Of a stretch of 64,000 nt of DNA, positions 1 through 9,318 are shown in pieces (positions within the stretch are counted from its first letter, which is position 1; the number at the start of each line of letters is the position of its first letter). Below the pieces are notes generated by a model. The model ran no database searches. It had not been told where the DNA came from and was given only the letters and a program-made list of their open reading frames with translations. The stretch is from Gemmatimonadota bacterium. Lineage in GTDB: Bacteria > Gemmatimonadota > Gemmatimonadetes > Longimicrobiales > Gaopeijiaceae. The position numbers were made by a program, and so were the translations under genes. Location: positions 1 through 64,000 of the forward strand of contig PBPC01000065.1 in NCBI GenBank assembly GCA_002724575.1. The letters run 5' to 3'.

Positions 1-1
1 A

Positions 2-1093
2 GAGCCGGATGAGGACGAAAAAGCAGAGCCGGATCCGCCCGCACCTCCACCGGTCAGATCTCTTTCAGGAAACGAACAGATTGGTAATCAGGGCGGCTTC
101 ACAGCACTCCATTTTGCCGCTCGAGAAGGACATATCGAGGCAGCTCGTCGACTCGTTGACGGTGGAGCGGAGATTGACCACGTCACCGCTGGGGATCAAT
201 CGAGTCCGCTGTTAGTGGCCGTGATCAATGGCAACTATGATTTGGCCAGAATGCTCCTAGAGCATGGTGCTGATCCAAACATACTAAGTGATGATGGTGC
301 CGGTCCGCTATTCGCCACTCTGAACATCGAGTGGTCCTTGAGAACTTGGTATCCACAACCTTCAATGTTCCGGCAGCAGGAGACGTCTTATCTGGAACTT
401 GCAGAATTGCTGATGAAGGCCGGAGCTGAGCCCAACCAGAGGGTTAGTACGCACATCTGGTATGCTGCGTATAACGCTGGGCGTATGGGTGTCGATTTTA
501 CTGGTGCGACGCCGTTTTGGAGAGCTTCATATGCTCATGATGTCAACGCCATGAAGCTCCTAGTAGCGTATGGAGCTGATCCGAACATCTGGACACAGAA
601 GCTTCCGAGCAGAAGACGCTATACCGCTCCCATGATGGAGCCAGATACGGCTGACCAAGACTCTAAGCCAGTCGATCCATCAGGACTGGATCCGGTACCG
701 GATGGTGGACCAGGAATTCACCCTCTCCATGCAGCAGCAGGTGTAGGGTTCGGGACTTCCCGGGTAGCGCAGCAGCATCGCGGTGTTCCGGATGGTTGGT
801 TGCCTGCCGTAAGGTATCTGATTGAAGAGCATGGTGTTGATCCCAATCTTAGGGACATGGATGGTTTTTCAGCTATCCATCATGCAGCTGCTCGAGGAGA
901 CAATGAGACCATTCTGTATCTTGTAAGAAATGGTGCAGATGTAACATTGATTAGCCGACGCGGACAAACCACAGCAGACTTGGCGAACAGTCCAGAACAG
1001 AGAGCACAGCCACATCCGAAGACAGTTGTGCTGCTGGAGAAACTGGGCTCGAAAAACAACCACCAGTGCAGGACATGCGGCGCGGGCGGATAA
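2..1093 (+). CDS. ankyrin-repeat protein, 5' end cut by window edge
   Basis: The reading frame is open from base 2 to the TAA at 1091, so the start lies before the window; an ATG at 215 is internal, because the codons before it already encode ankyrin repeats. About six repeats can be read, each with the TALHFAA / PLLVAV type opening and a GADPN or GAEID type turn, for example GFTALHFAAREGH near the start and GFSAIHHAAARGD near residue 290. The visible N-terminal part is acidic and proline-rich (EPDEDEKAEPDPPAPPP), probably a linker after a missing signal or anchor. Ankyrin repeats mediate protein binding, and no enzymatic domain is visible in this portion. The last residues contain a CRTCGAGG tail of unknown meaning. 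The partner is unknown. Confidence 0.85.
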   Translation, partial: EPDEDEKAEPDPPAPPPVRSLSGNEQIGNQGGFTALHFAAREGHIEAARRLVDGGAEIDHVTAGDQSSPLLVAVINGNYDLARMLLEHGADPNILSDDGAGPLFATLNIEWSLRTWYPQPSMFRQQETSYLELAELLMKAGAEPNQRVSTHIWYAAYNAGRMGVDFTGATPFWRASYAHDVNAMKLLVAYGADPNIWTQKLPSRRRYTAPMMEPDTADQDSKPVDPSGLDPVPDGGPGIHPLHAAAGVGFGTSRVAQQHRGVPDGWLPAVRYLIEEHGVDPNLRDMDGFSAIHHAAARGDNETILYLVRNGADVTLISRRGQTTADLANSPEQRAQPHPKTVVLLEKLGSKNNHQCRTCGAGG

Positions 1094-1143
1094 ATCAAGC
1101 CCACGTCCCCGCGAGCTCACTGAACGGATAACGGATTATCTCC

Positions 1144-1671
1144 ATGAAACGCTTGGCTTGCACTATCGTCGGATTAATGCTCGTTAGCGCCCCGGACATT
1201 TTGGATGCTCAGGACACTGAGTGGAACCGCTACACGCTTGAAGAGATTGGAGGTGTGCACGTCAGTGTTGTGGGTAACCCAACTTGCGAGAGTGTTGGTG
1301 TACTATCGTCAGAGGTTCAGGCAAATGCGGCGATCAAACTACTTGAGTCCGAAGTGGATTTGCTTACTGAAGACGAGATGCTTGAAAATCCCGGACTTCC
1401 TGAATTGAGGATCACACTCCAATGCGTTGTCGGAGATCAGAGTGATGTAGATGGGGCAATCGCGTACTCCATTGAAGTGAGAGTGAACCAAGCGGTTAAG
1501 ATGGTTCGGGATGAACAAGTGACCCTAGCAGAGGCTGTGACCTGGTATACTACGGCTGTGGGTGTTGCTAATGCTGATGACACCCAGCAAGCCCTCAGTG
1601 AGGCCATTGATGTAAAGCTAGAGGAATTTGCTAAAGCCTATGTGGAGGCCAACGCAGAAGACGTAGGCTGA
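1144..1671 (+). CDS. small secreted protein of unknown function
   Basis: A 175-residue protein starting at ATG 1144, 50 bases after the ankyrin gene on the same strand. Residues 1-22 form a typical signal peptide (basic MKR, hydrophobic core, cleavage near LDAQD), so the mature protein is probably periplasmic. The mature part is acidic and contains only two visible cysteines (in NPTCES and LQCVVG), which could form a disulfide. I do not recognise the family. Its closeness to the ankyrin gene suggests joint transcription but gives no function. A clear Shine-Dalgarno sequence is not obvious. Confidence 0.6.
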   Translation: MKRLACTIVGLMLVSAPDILDAQDTEWNRYTLEEIGGVHVSVVGNPTCESVGVLSSEVQANAAIKLLESEVDLLTEDEMLENPGLPELRITLQCVVGDQSDVDGAIAYSIEVRVNQAVKMVRDEQVTLAEAVTWYTTAVGVANADDTQQALSEAIDVKLEEFAKAYVEANAEDVG

Positions 1672-1903
1672 GTATATAGCAAGGGTTCTGTGTCGCATAT
1701 TTTACTGAAAGCCTGACCAGATTCTGTGCTATGAATGAGAATCCCTAGTCCCACTCACTGATTCTGGTCTTTAAGAGATCTCTTACTGGTTGGAGAGTGC
1801 TTTTTTGCGGAGTGCACAAAGTGTGCCCTACTCCCAAGCGCACTTCCATCAATCCTCGTAATTTAAGTTCTGTCCTCAGTTTCCTGCGCTTCGGGGGTTA
1901 TCC

Positions 1904-4705
1904 ATGTCTGCTTCGGCAGTCTTTCTCAGATTATCTAATTTTTCGAGCCGATCATTCGTAAAGCCATGTGTTTTGATGCTCGCTCTGTTAGCCAGTGGAG
2001 TATTGACATCAGAGACCTATGCCCAAGACGCTGCTGATAAACGACCACTCACGATCTCTGACTATCAATTGTGGCGGACGATTTCAGGATCCCGAATATC
2101 AGCAGACGGGCGTTGGGCAGCGTGGACCTATACTCGGGAGCGTTCAGATAATGTTGTCCATATCAAGAGCCTCGACAGCGACTCAGAACATGTTCTATCT
2201 CCGGCGACAGGCGTAGAGCTATCTGAGGACGGACAGTGGGCTGCTTACTTCGTTGACCTACCATTTGCAGAGGCGGAGAAGCTCCGCAGGGATGGTGAGG
2301 ATGTCTTGCGTGAGGCTGAACTTATCAATCTTGAGTCGGGAGAGAAATTAAAATGGGGTGACGTCATCTCATTCGAGTTTTCCTCGGGATCAAGTCATTT
2401 TTTTATCAAGAAAAGGCAGGTTGATGAGGACTCAGATCATGACGGAACAGACCTAATTCTTCGAAATCTGGACGAAGGATATGAGGAATTAATCGGGAGT
2501 GTAGATGAAGCGGAATTCAATAAACCGGGCACACTATTCGCGTACAGTGTTGATGCCGAAAACAAAGATGGAAATGGTCTTTACTACGTTAATCTGGAGA
2601 CCGGTTCGAGGAGGGTGCTAGACAATGCCAAGCAGAGGTATACCCGCTTGACCTGGTCGGAAGATGGTTTTGGTATCGCGGTATTACGTGGCGAGACCCC
2701 GGAAGAGAAGACCGAGCGTGTTAATACTCTAATCGCATTCGTAGAGATGGGTGGGGTTAACCCTCAGCGGCACGTCTTCGATCCCTCTAACCACCAGGGT
2801 CTCAGAGAAGGAAATGTCATCAGTGAGAAAGATGGACTTAGCTGGAGTGAAGGTCTTGGAATGATCTTTGTAGGCACGAAAGCGCAGCAGGACGAACTTG
2901 AAGACTGGCCTGAAGAGGGATTGCCTCTGGCCGATGTGAATATCTGGCACTGGGCCGACGACCGTATTCAAGCGGCCCAACAGAGACAGGCTTCCCAGGA
3001 TCAGGACCGGACTTATATCGCGGCAGTGCATCTGGAAGATCAACGACTCGTCCACCTAGCGGATGAGTCCATGCGTAGTATTGAAATCACCCGAGATGGA
3101 CGTTGGGGTATCGGCCAGGATGAGACCGATTACGTGTCGGACTGGAAGCCAGATCTCGCAGATTACTATCGGGTTGACACGGGTACCGGAGACCGTGTCC
3201 AAATTCTTCAAGGACACCTTCGGACTCTTGGACTTTCACCCAACGGTGAACACTTCCTGTATTGGAAGGATGGTGATGTCTGGGACTACGTCATCAGTGC
3301 TGACCGACATCAAAATCTGACAGCTTCCACGCCGGTCGACTTTACAAACCAAGAGTTCGACCGCTTCGGTGAGAAGCCTCCTTATGGCGTCGCGGGCTGG
3401 TCTGATGACGGAGAATCTGTGCTTCTGAATGGACGGTATGATCTATGGGCCCAGCCCCTCGACGGTACTGCAGCTAGGGTCCTTACGAGTGGTCGTGGTG
3501 CCGCGGACGAGATCCGTTTCCGGTACGTTGCTGAAGACTCCGATGAGAGATCCATCGATCTCTCTGAACCTTTGTTGCTTCATGCCTACGGACAGTGGAC
3601 CAAGAAGGAAGGCTTCTTTCGTCTCAACGGAGAAGATCTCACAGAGCTCACGTGGGAGGACAAGAAGTTCTCACTGCCCCAAAAAGCAGAAGATGCCAAT
3701 CGATATCTGTTTACAGTGCAATCTTGGGAGGATTTCCCAGATCTTTGGATGAGTGCTGGCGACTTTGATGTGCGAGAAAAAGTTAGTGATGCGAATCCGC
3801 AAAGCGCTGAGTTTAAGTGGGGACGTCGAATATTGTTCGACTACACGAATAGTGATGGAGTACCGTTACAGGGTACGCTTGCTATTCCGGACGACTATCA
3901 GGAAGGACAGAAGCTTCCGATGATAGTTCGGTTCTATGAGAAGTACTCGCAGAATCTCCACGTGCACCCGACTCCTGCGTATCGACATCAACCTAACTTT
4001 GCCGGCTACGTGAGTAATGGGTACTTGCTGATGCAACCCGATGTCCACTTCCGAATTGGCAGTTCGCACAGTGATATGCTGGAGTGTGTAGAAGCTGCAG
4101 TCCGAAAGGTCATCGAACTTGGATACGCTGACCCTGAAGCTGTTGGTCTGAGTGGGCATTCCTACAGTGGCGGCGGCGGCGCGTACATCGCCACACGCTC
4201 GGAGATGTTCTCGGCTATAGCTCACGGAGCAGCCCCAATCAATCTCGTGAGTGAGTTCAATCAACTCTTCGTCGGTAGTGGACAGAATAACCATTCCTAC
4301 GACATCTACGGCCAAGGCCGATATGCGACAAACCCTTACGATGACTTCGACCTCTACTGGGACCAGTCACCGATCTCCGGTGTGGAAACCATGAATACTC
4401 CGGTCTTGTATCTCCACGGAGAAGAAGATCCTACAGTCAATTGGGAACAGGGCCTTGAGTGGTACAATGCTCTCCGCTTCTTAGAGAAACCTGTCATCTG
4501 GCTTTCTTATCCTGACGAGGGTCACGGCCTCAGGAAATTGGAAAACCGGATAGACTTTCAGTACAGGCTTAGCCAGTTCTTTGGTCATCATCTCAAAGGT
4601 GAGCCTGCACCTGCTTGGATGACGGATGGGGTTCGGAACATCGATAAAGAGAGGCATCTCAGATCTACCGCACCCCGAATCTTTGACCGTAGGCTCATCG
4701 GATGA
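1904..4705 (+). CDS. exported S9 family (prolyl oligopeptidase-like) serine peptidase
   Basis: A 933-residue protein with a long N-terminal signal peptide ending near TYAQD (about residue 40), a beta-propeller-like middle (repeated DGRWAAW, EDGQWAAY and SPNGEHFLYW blades) and a C-terminal alpha/beta hydrolase domain. The nucleophile lies in GHSYSGGG with Ser753; the acid is likely the Asp in EEDPTVNWEQ and the base the His in DEGHGLR. These are the signature parts of S9 peptidases, which cut short peptides, often after proline or with dipeptidyl specificity. Length fits the larger exported S9 members. It is probably periplasmic and used in peptide scavenging. It stands alone, 230 bases after the previous gene and facing a convergent lipoprotein gene. 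Confidence 0.93.
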   Translation: MSASAVFLRLSNFSSRSFVKPCVLMLALLASGVLTSETYAQDAADKRPLTISDYQLWRTISGSRISADGRWAAWTYTRERSDNVVHIKSLDSDSEHVLSPATGVELSEDGQWAAYFVDLPFAEAEKLRRDGEDVLREAELINLESGEKLKWGDVISFEFSSGSSHFFIKKRQVDEDSDHDGTDLILRNLDEGYEELIGSVDEAEFNKPGTLFAYSVDAENKDGNGLYYVNLETGSRRVLDNAKQRYTRLTWSEDGFGIAVLRGETPEEKTERVNTLIAFVEMGGVNPQRHVFDPSNHQGLREGNVISEKDGLSWSEGLGMIFVGTKAQQDELEDWPEEGLPLADVNIWHWADDRIQAAQQRQASQDQDRTYIAAVHLEDQRLVHLADESMRSIEITRDGRWGIGQDETDYVSDWKPDLADYYRVDTGTGDRVQILQGHLRTLGLSPNGEHFLYWKDGDVWDYVISADRHQNLTASTPVDFTNQEFDRFGEKPPYGVAGWSDDGESVLLNGRYDLWAQPLDGTAARVLTSGRGAADEIRFRYVAEDSDERSIDLSEPLLLHAYGQWTKKEGFFRLNGEDLTELTWEDKKFSLPQKAEDANRYLFTVQSWEDFPDLWMSAGDFDVREKVSDANPQSAEFKWGRRILFDYTNSDGVPLQGTLAIPDDYQEGQKLPMIVRFYEKYSQNLHVHPTPAYRHQPNFAGYVSNGYLLMQPDVHFRIGSSHSDMLECVEAAVRKVIELGYADPEAVGLSGHSYSGGGGAYIATRSEMFSAIAHGAAPINLVSEFNQLFVGSGQNNHSYDIYGQGRYATNPYDDFDLYWDQSPISGVETMNTPVLYLHGEEDPTVNWEQGLEWYNALRFLEKPVIWLSYPDEGHGLRKLENRIDFQYRLSQFFGHHLKGEPAPAWMTDGVRNIDKERHLRSTAPRIFDRRLIG

Positions 4706-4819
4706 AGTGATTCAGGGGGGCACATTATGCAGAGGGGAAACGCGGAATATCTGAGTTTTCCGTGACCTAAAGAACCGATTAAATGTGTTCGCTCCCTACC
4801 TGATTTTGGGTCCCTTTAA

Positions 4820-5791
4820 TCAGTAAGCTGGTTTTTCAGGTCGTTTTTCACCAGCTGTCACTGCTAGATCCAAACGATTTTCGAGCGGTGGAAGTGAGCA
4901 AACAGAAAATGCGGTAAAGACACACGGCGCATTGTAAGACCTATTGAAGTCGATGGTTGTCCATCCGTCCTCATCCGCGGCTGGAACCCTCATATAACGT
5001 CCGGCCTGATAGGTTTCCGATATTGCTGTTGAGTCCCACATGCTTACGAAATAAGAGCGACTCTGTTCATTCCCGAAGGCGATCAAGCGGTGCTCACCAT
5101 CAGCTTTTCTGAAGACGAGTTCTCCAATTGCATCTTGCTCTATCATTCCGCCTGTGATGTCAGCAAGAGGAATTGATCTTAGCTCGGGGTATCGGTCTAG
5201 CCGAGCGGAGACACGCCACTCTGTACTCAAGGTGAAGTATTCCGGGAGTTGGAATGTCTCGCGCTCCGGAAGGTCGGTATCCCAGACACGCAGCCACAGA
5301 CGATCCGTTCCGGGCTCTGAATGGATCCGCATCCCCAGAGATCCCAAGGAAAGGTAAGTGGTGTTTCCTGAACGATCGTTTTCCAGAATCGTGGTCTCTT
5401 CGATCGGGGGTCCGTCCTGAAAGTGGACATTCCCGTCCGAAGCTGGCTCTAAGTGCACATCCTGTCCTTGGCGCACGAGTGTGCCAGCTAAGGCCGGAGA
5501 ATCTTCTGCAGGAAGAACAATAGGGAGCGCTGGGTCCGAGCCAAATGCTGTTTTACCTTGCGGCAAGCCAAACAGACCAGACCAAAGAACTGGACCGCCG
5601 GGGGGTGTGACGAGAGCCTGTTCCCGGTTGCTTCTCCAGTCCTCATGTTCCGCAAGGAATTCCTCTTGGCTGACCGGAAGCGGGTCACGCCATTCACTAC
5701 TGCAGGAGCTCGTGGCTATCAACACACTGATGATAAGAACTGTGAACCTGAAAGAGTAAACGGAGCTCCATTCCACTGCTGACTGAACCAT
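4820..5791 (-). CDS. DUF1684-domain lipoprotein
   Basis: I place the start at the ATG at 5791, because AAGGAGG lies five bases before it; an upstream in-frame ATG at 5827 has no such signal. The N-terminus carries a hydrophobic stretch ending in a lipobox (IATSSCSS), so it is a predicted lipoprotein. The C-terminal half has the DUF1684 hallmarks: a DFNRSYNAPC motif, a Phe-Thr-Ala-Phe segment, a second Cys-Ser-Leu-Pro-Pro and the terminal ENRLDL. The function of this family is not established. The N-terminal half has the expected DWRSNREQALVTPPGG lead-in. The gene converges with the peptidase gene and diverges from the cyclase gene. Confidence 0.85.
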   Translation of the reverse strand: MVQSAVEWSSVYSFRFTVLIISVLIATSSCSSEWRDPLPVSQEEFLAEHEDWRSNREQALVTPPGGPVLWSGLFGLPQGKTAFGSDPALPIVLPAEDSPALAGTLVRQGQDVHLEPASDGNVHFQDGPPIEETTILENDRSGNTTYLSLGSLGMRIHSEPGTDRLWLRVWDTDLPERETFQLPEYFTLSTEWRVSARLDRYPELRSIPLADITGGMIEQDAIGELVFRKADGEHRLIAFGNEQSRSYFVSMWDSTAISETYQAGRYMRVPAADEDGWTTIDFNRSYNAPCVFTAFSVCSLPPLENRLDLAVTAGEKRPEKPAY

Positions 5792-5931
5792 CTCGCCTCC
5801 TTCCAAGTCCCTAGGTCTTATGATCAAGTCTAATTCTACAGTCCCATCGTAAAGAATAGCGAGTTATTTCGAAAAGGAGGACGAACATCTGTTTCGAAGT
5901 CAGCGTCATCCGCCTAGAATTGCGGTTCTAG

Positions 5932-5940
5932 TGCTATCCT
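5932..5940 (+). promoter_or_regulatory. possible extended -10 element upstream of the cyclase gene
   Basis: TGC followed by TATCCT matches an extended -10 promoter core, 28 bases before the chosen ATG at 5968, leaving room for a leader with its own Shine-Dalgarno. No good -35 is visible. Just upstream, CTAGAA (5914-5919) and TTCTAG (5926-5931) form a perfect six-base inverted repeat that could be an operator. Both readings are inference from sequence only. Confidence 0.3.
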
Positions 5941-5967
5941 AAGTTTCGATAGTCTGAGGTGATCTTC

Positions 5968-7017
5968 ATGAAACTCATTACACTTATACTCGGCTTGAGT
6001 CTCTTCGCTGTTATGTCTCTCACCGAGTCATCCGCTACTGCTACCCAGCAAGTTCGGCCGACACCACACCCATCGACTCAAGATCCGGAAGTGCTTGTCA
6101 CACCAGATCAGATGAGTCTCTGGGAGGCTGATCTCTCGAACTGGGGGCGTTGGGGTCCCTCGGACCAGCGTGGCACCCTCAACCTAATTACACCTGAGAA
6201 AACACGAGCGGCAGCTTCCTTGGTGGAAGATGGTGTTACGGTTTCTTTGGGACATTTTGTAAGTGAAGAAGACGCGATTGACAGCCAGACATTCGCACCC
6301 ACCGAGCACTGGATGACCTCGGTGGATCCCAATACCGGAAGGGTACGTGCTGCACTAGATGCGATCAGCTTCTCTCTTCACGACGGACAGTTGTCACACC
6401 TGGACGCCCTATGCCACTACGCGACCACAAGGGACGGTGAGCGAATCATTTTCAATGGTTATCCCCAGAACCTGGATATGGAGGGGTGTAAAGACTTGGC
6501 CATTGATCGCATGGGTCCTGGCTTTGTGACCCGAGGGGTTCTTGTGGACATGCCCTTGCTGAGAGGGGTAGAGTGGCTTGAACCAAGTACACCTATCTAC
6601 GTGTCTGATCTAGAAGAGTGGGAAGATTTTGCAGGGGTCACCGTCGGGAGTGGTGATGTTTTATTGGTTCGTACAGGTCGGTGGGCTAAGAGGGAGGCAG
6701 ATGGTCCGTGGGCCTATGGTCGTGTAGGTGCAGGGTTACATGCTTCGGTGCTTCCGTGGCTAAAAGAAAGAGGTGTGGCTCTTTTGGTTGGCGATGCTGT
6801 GAATGACGTTCAACCCTCAGGCGTTCGTGGGCGGAATCGACCAGTCCATGACCTCACACAGGTCTTTCTGGGGTTGCCACTTGTCGATAACGGGTACTTG
6901 CTCGATGTGGCGAACGAGGCTGCTGAACGTCAGCGCTGGCAATTCATGGTCTCGTGGCAGATTTCCCGGGTACCGGGGGGGACCGCGAGCCCGTTCAACG
7001 CGCTGGCGACATTCTGA
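5968..7017 (+). CDS. exported cyclase-family (kynurenine formamidase-like) hydrolase
   Basis: The start at ATG 5968 is preferred over the in-frame GTG at 5959, because GAGGTGA at 5955-5961 is then a well-spaced ribosome site. Residues 1 to about 25 form a signal peptide (MKLITLILGLSLFAVMSL, cleavage near SSATA), so the enzyme is probably periplasmic. The core carries the metal-binding cyclase signature: the segment HDGQLSHLDALCH matches the HxGTHxDxxxH pattern of the PF04199 family (kynurenine formamidase, isatin hydrolase, certain cyclases), with the usual GT replaced by QL. A conserved later segment includes GDVLLVRTGRW. Family members hydrolyse amide or lactone bonds with a Mn or Zn ion. 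The substrate here is unknown. Confidence 0.87.
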   Translation: MKLITLILGLSLFAVMSLTESSATATQQVRPTPHPSTQDPEVLVTPDQMSLWEADLSNWGRWGPSDQRGTLNLITPEKTRAAASLVEDGVTVSLGHFVSEEDAIDSQTFAPTEHWMTSVDPNTGRVRAALDAISFSLHDGQLSHLDALCHYATTRDGERIIFNGYPQNLDMEGCKDLAIDRMGPGFVTRGVLVDMPLLRGVEWLEPSTPIYVSDLEEWEDFAGVTVGSGDVLLVRTGRWAKREADGPWAYGRVGAGLHASVLPWLKERGVALLVGDAVNDVQPSGVRGRNRPVHDLTQVFLGLPLVDNGYLLDVANEAAERQRWQFMVSWQISRVPGGTASPFNALATF

Positions 7018-7183
7018 GATGGGTATCGCGATCTCGCTTGATCGCATCAAGTGTCACAACGGCGAGGATCATTCTCGGACCGACCAGCTCTACTATATGA
7101 GTATGGTTGGGTGTGAGTTGGAGCCGGAAAGTACCTTATTACCAGAACTGATACCGGTAACCTAACGTCGTCCGCTTATCCAT

Positions 7184-7735
7184 GTGACACGAAAACGTGC
7201 CCTAGGCATGGTTGCAGGCGATGTTATCCGCTTTCCTCCAAGAGACCGGGTACTCTATCCCAACCCTTCAGTCCCAGCTCACGCGAGTGAGTGTGACCCA
7301 GATGCCTCAATTACTGGCCCAATCTATTTCTTCGAGGCTGATAACGAGTCTGCTGAACATTCACCGGAAGGCCAACTAGTGAGGGCGATTGTGTTTGGTC
7401 ACGTGTCTGGTGCGGTAGCTGTGGTGATGGGTTTGATGATCGGCGGGTTGGCAGGGGTACTAACCGCTTTATTGTTTTTTCTGAGCTCGATCATTGCCGG
7501 TGTGCTCACGCTGAAGCACATACTCTCGGTTGTTGAGGGGGATAACTATCTTGGTGGGTATCAAGTTTCGATACCGATCCAGGGTCCTCCCGATGAGGAA
7601 TTAGTGTTCAACTTGAATGGCTCTGAGGATGGGATCCTGACTGAAAAAGGTCATGAATTCAAAGCAACTGCAGGAACGGTTCTCTATGAAGTCATCTTGC
7701 AGGTCAATCGAGGTCGAGATGAAGGAATCACCTAA
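7184..7735 (+). CDS. small membrane protein of unknown function
   Basis: An open frame of 183 codons beginning at GTG 7184, with an alternative ATG at 7208; neither has a strong ribosome site. The middle (about residues 67-112) is strongly hydrophobic and gives two or three membrane spans rich in Gly, Val and Leu. A soluble C-terminal part follows, with a GGYQVSIPIQGPPDEEL segment. I do not recognise the family. It sits 34 bases before the Nramp-like transporter gene and may be cotranscribed with it. Confidence 0.6.
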   Translation: MTRKRALGMVAGDVIRFPPRDRVLYPNPSVPAHASECDPDASITGPIYFFEADNESAEHSPEGQLVRAIVFGHVSGAVAVVMGLMIGGLAGVLTALLFFLSSIIAGVLTLKHILSVVEGDNYLGGYQVSIPIQGPPDEELVFNLNGSEDGILTEKGHEFKATAGTVLYEVILQVNRGRDEGIT

Positions 7736-7769
7736 ACTCAAGACGAGATTTCAGGAATAGCTTATAGAC

Positions 7770-9299
7770 ATGGAAAATCCACAATCGCAGCCGCAGGGCT
7801 CTGAAGAATATCCTGAAGTGGAGTCCCGATTCAGAGATCTTGAGATGCCCGACATGACAGCAAGGGGATTAGTCGGTCACTTGGGTCCGGGGCTGATTCT
7901 GATGATGACCGGTATTGGGACGAGCCATCTCGTGACAGCACCGACTGCTGGTGGGCGATTCGCATACGCGCTGCTCTGGTGCATCCCAGTAGCGTATATC
8001 TTCAAATATTACGGGTTTGAGATGGCTTTCCGGTTCACGAACGCAACCGGCAAGAGCATGATCGAGGCCTACAGTACCGCAAAGTGGAAGTGGCCACTTT
8101 GGTATGTACTGATAACAAGTGTCTTCCAATGTGCTTTGGGCCAAGCCGGTCGCCTGATTGCTGCTGCTGCGGTGCTCTACTATGTGTTCACCGAAACGCT
8201 GGGTTTGCCCATATCGCTGACGATGTATGGGATAGTTCTAGGGATTGTTTGTGTAGCCATTATACTCCGAGGGAACTACAAGGCTGTCGAGCTCTCAACG
8301 AAAATTCTGGCTGCGATCCTCGTGGTCTCCACACTAGCCGTGTACTTCGCTGCACCCGCTCCACTCTCGGAAATGGGCAACTTCTTTATTTTTGAAATTC
8401 CCGACCCTGCGACCGGTGACAGTGGATCGTGGCTGATTATCGCAGCCTTCCTAGGCCTACTGCCTACAGGAATAGATGTTTCACTACAAGCGTCTGAATG
8501 GGGCAAGGCGAAGAAGAAAGGCATGAGCAAGATCCGAGGTCAACTCGAAGAGATGGGTCTTGCGAAACGGTTTGATCCCTTTGCTCCTAAGAGTGCTGAT
8601 CTTGCAGTCGATACTTCACGGCTTCCAGATCATGCCCTTCAGTACTGTAGGCGTTGGTTCCAAATCGGAGAATGGGATTTCCGCATTGGACATATTATTT
8701 CGTTCTTCCTTGCGACGATCTTTCTGTTGCTTGCTGCTGTATGGATGTACCCAAGCGAGGTCGAAGGTCGGGCGGTTATGGGAGAGATCGCCACCATCTT
8801 CACCGAAAGTATTGGCCCGTGGATGATGGTTATCTTCATGCTCGGGGCCTTCGCGGCAACATTCTCAACTGCCTTCAACTATTTTGATGGTCGACCACGA
8901 ATCGTAGGCGCGTGTTGCCGCAATCTGTTCCCTGAGACTGCGAGATTGAGCGGGCTTGACCCTGATGATCTGACTCCCGAACACCGGCGTACCTGGTACT
9001 CGGAGTACAACATCTATCGGGCCACGATGCTGTATTCGCTCGTCACTGCCTCAGTGATCATTGCTGGGGTACCGAGACCCGTACTCCTGGTCTTACTGGC
9101 CTCCGCCCTCGCTGCCTTCATCTCTCCTGTTCTATTCTATCTCAACTTGCACTATTGCTTGACGGTTATCCCGAAGTCCGACAGGGCTTTCTACCCGTCA
9201 CCGTTCGCACGCTGGTTTGGATGGTTTAGCCTTGCTGTGTTTACCGGCTTGACGCTGGTCCTCATCTACTGGACCATCTGGGTCCGCTACTTCGTCTGA
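7770..9299 (+). CDS. Nramp-related membrane transporter with altered metal-site motifs
   Basis: A 509-residue polytopic protein with about eleven membrane spans. The first span reads [15 protein letters not shown] and is followed by a [17 protein letters not shown] stretch, the layout of the Nramp (Mn2+/Fe2+ symporter) family. However, the canonical DPGN metal-binding motif of span 1 is replaced by GTSH, and the span-6 MPH motif region reads [10 protein letters not shown]. Loss of both motifs suggests a substrate other than Mn2+ or Fe2+, so I call it only Nramp-related. A hydrophilic insert (about residues 245-285) lies mid-protein. It is 19 bases before the formyl-CoA:oxalate CoA-transferase gene and probably heads that operon, so a role in carrying a substrate or cofactor of that pathway is conceivable. 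Confidence 0.8.
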   Translation: MENPQSQPQGSEEYPEVESRFRDLEMPDMTARGLVGHLGPGLILMMTGIGTSHLVTAPTAGGRFAYALLWCIPVAYIFKYYGFEMAFRFTNATGKSMIEAYSTAKWKWPLWYVLITSVFQCALGQAGRLIAAAAVLYYVFTETLGLPISLTMYGIVLGIVCVAIILRGNYKAVELSTKILAAILVVSTLAVYFAAPAPLSEMGNFFIFEIPDPATGDSGSWLIIAAFLGLLPTGIDVSLQASEWGKAKKKGMSKIRGQLEEMGLAKRFDPFAPKSADLAVDTSRLPDHALQYCRRWFQIGEWDFRIGHIISFFLATIFLLLAAVWMYPSEVEGRAVMGEIATIFTESIGPWMMVIFMLGAFAATFSTAFNYFDGRPRIVGACCRNLFPETARLSGLDPDDLTPEHRRTWYSEYNIYRATMLYSLVTASVIIAGVPRPVLLVLLASALAAFISPVLFYLNLHYCLTVIPKSDRAFYPSPFARWFGWFSLAVFTGLTLVLIYWTIWVRYFV

Positions 9300-9318
9300 T
9301 AAAGCAAAAAGGATTACG

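Noticed and set aside
9-215. Short plus-strand ORF at the window edge
   Set aside because: The overlapping frame from base 2 encodes ankyrin repeats continuous with the following gene, so this is an out-of-frame shadow.
4706-4819. Imperfect hairpin between the convergent peptidase and DUF1684 genes
   Set aside because: GGAAAC pairs with GTTTTCC only with a bulge and no T run follows; this could occur by chance.
7037-7051. CTTGAT/ATCAAG hairpin after the cyclase gene
   Set aside because: The stem is only six bases with a three-base loop and has no T run, so it is not a convincing terminator.
6803-7165. A 120-codon plus-strand frame running over the end of the cyclase gene
   Set aside because: It overlaps the C-terminus of the cyclase protein in another frame and shows no domain or ribosome site.
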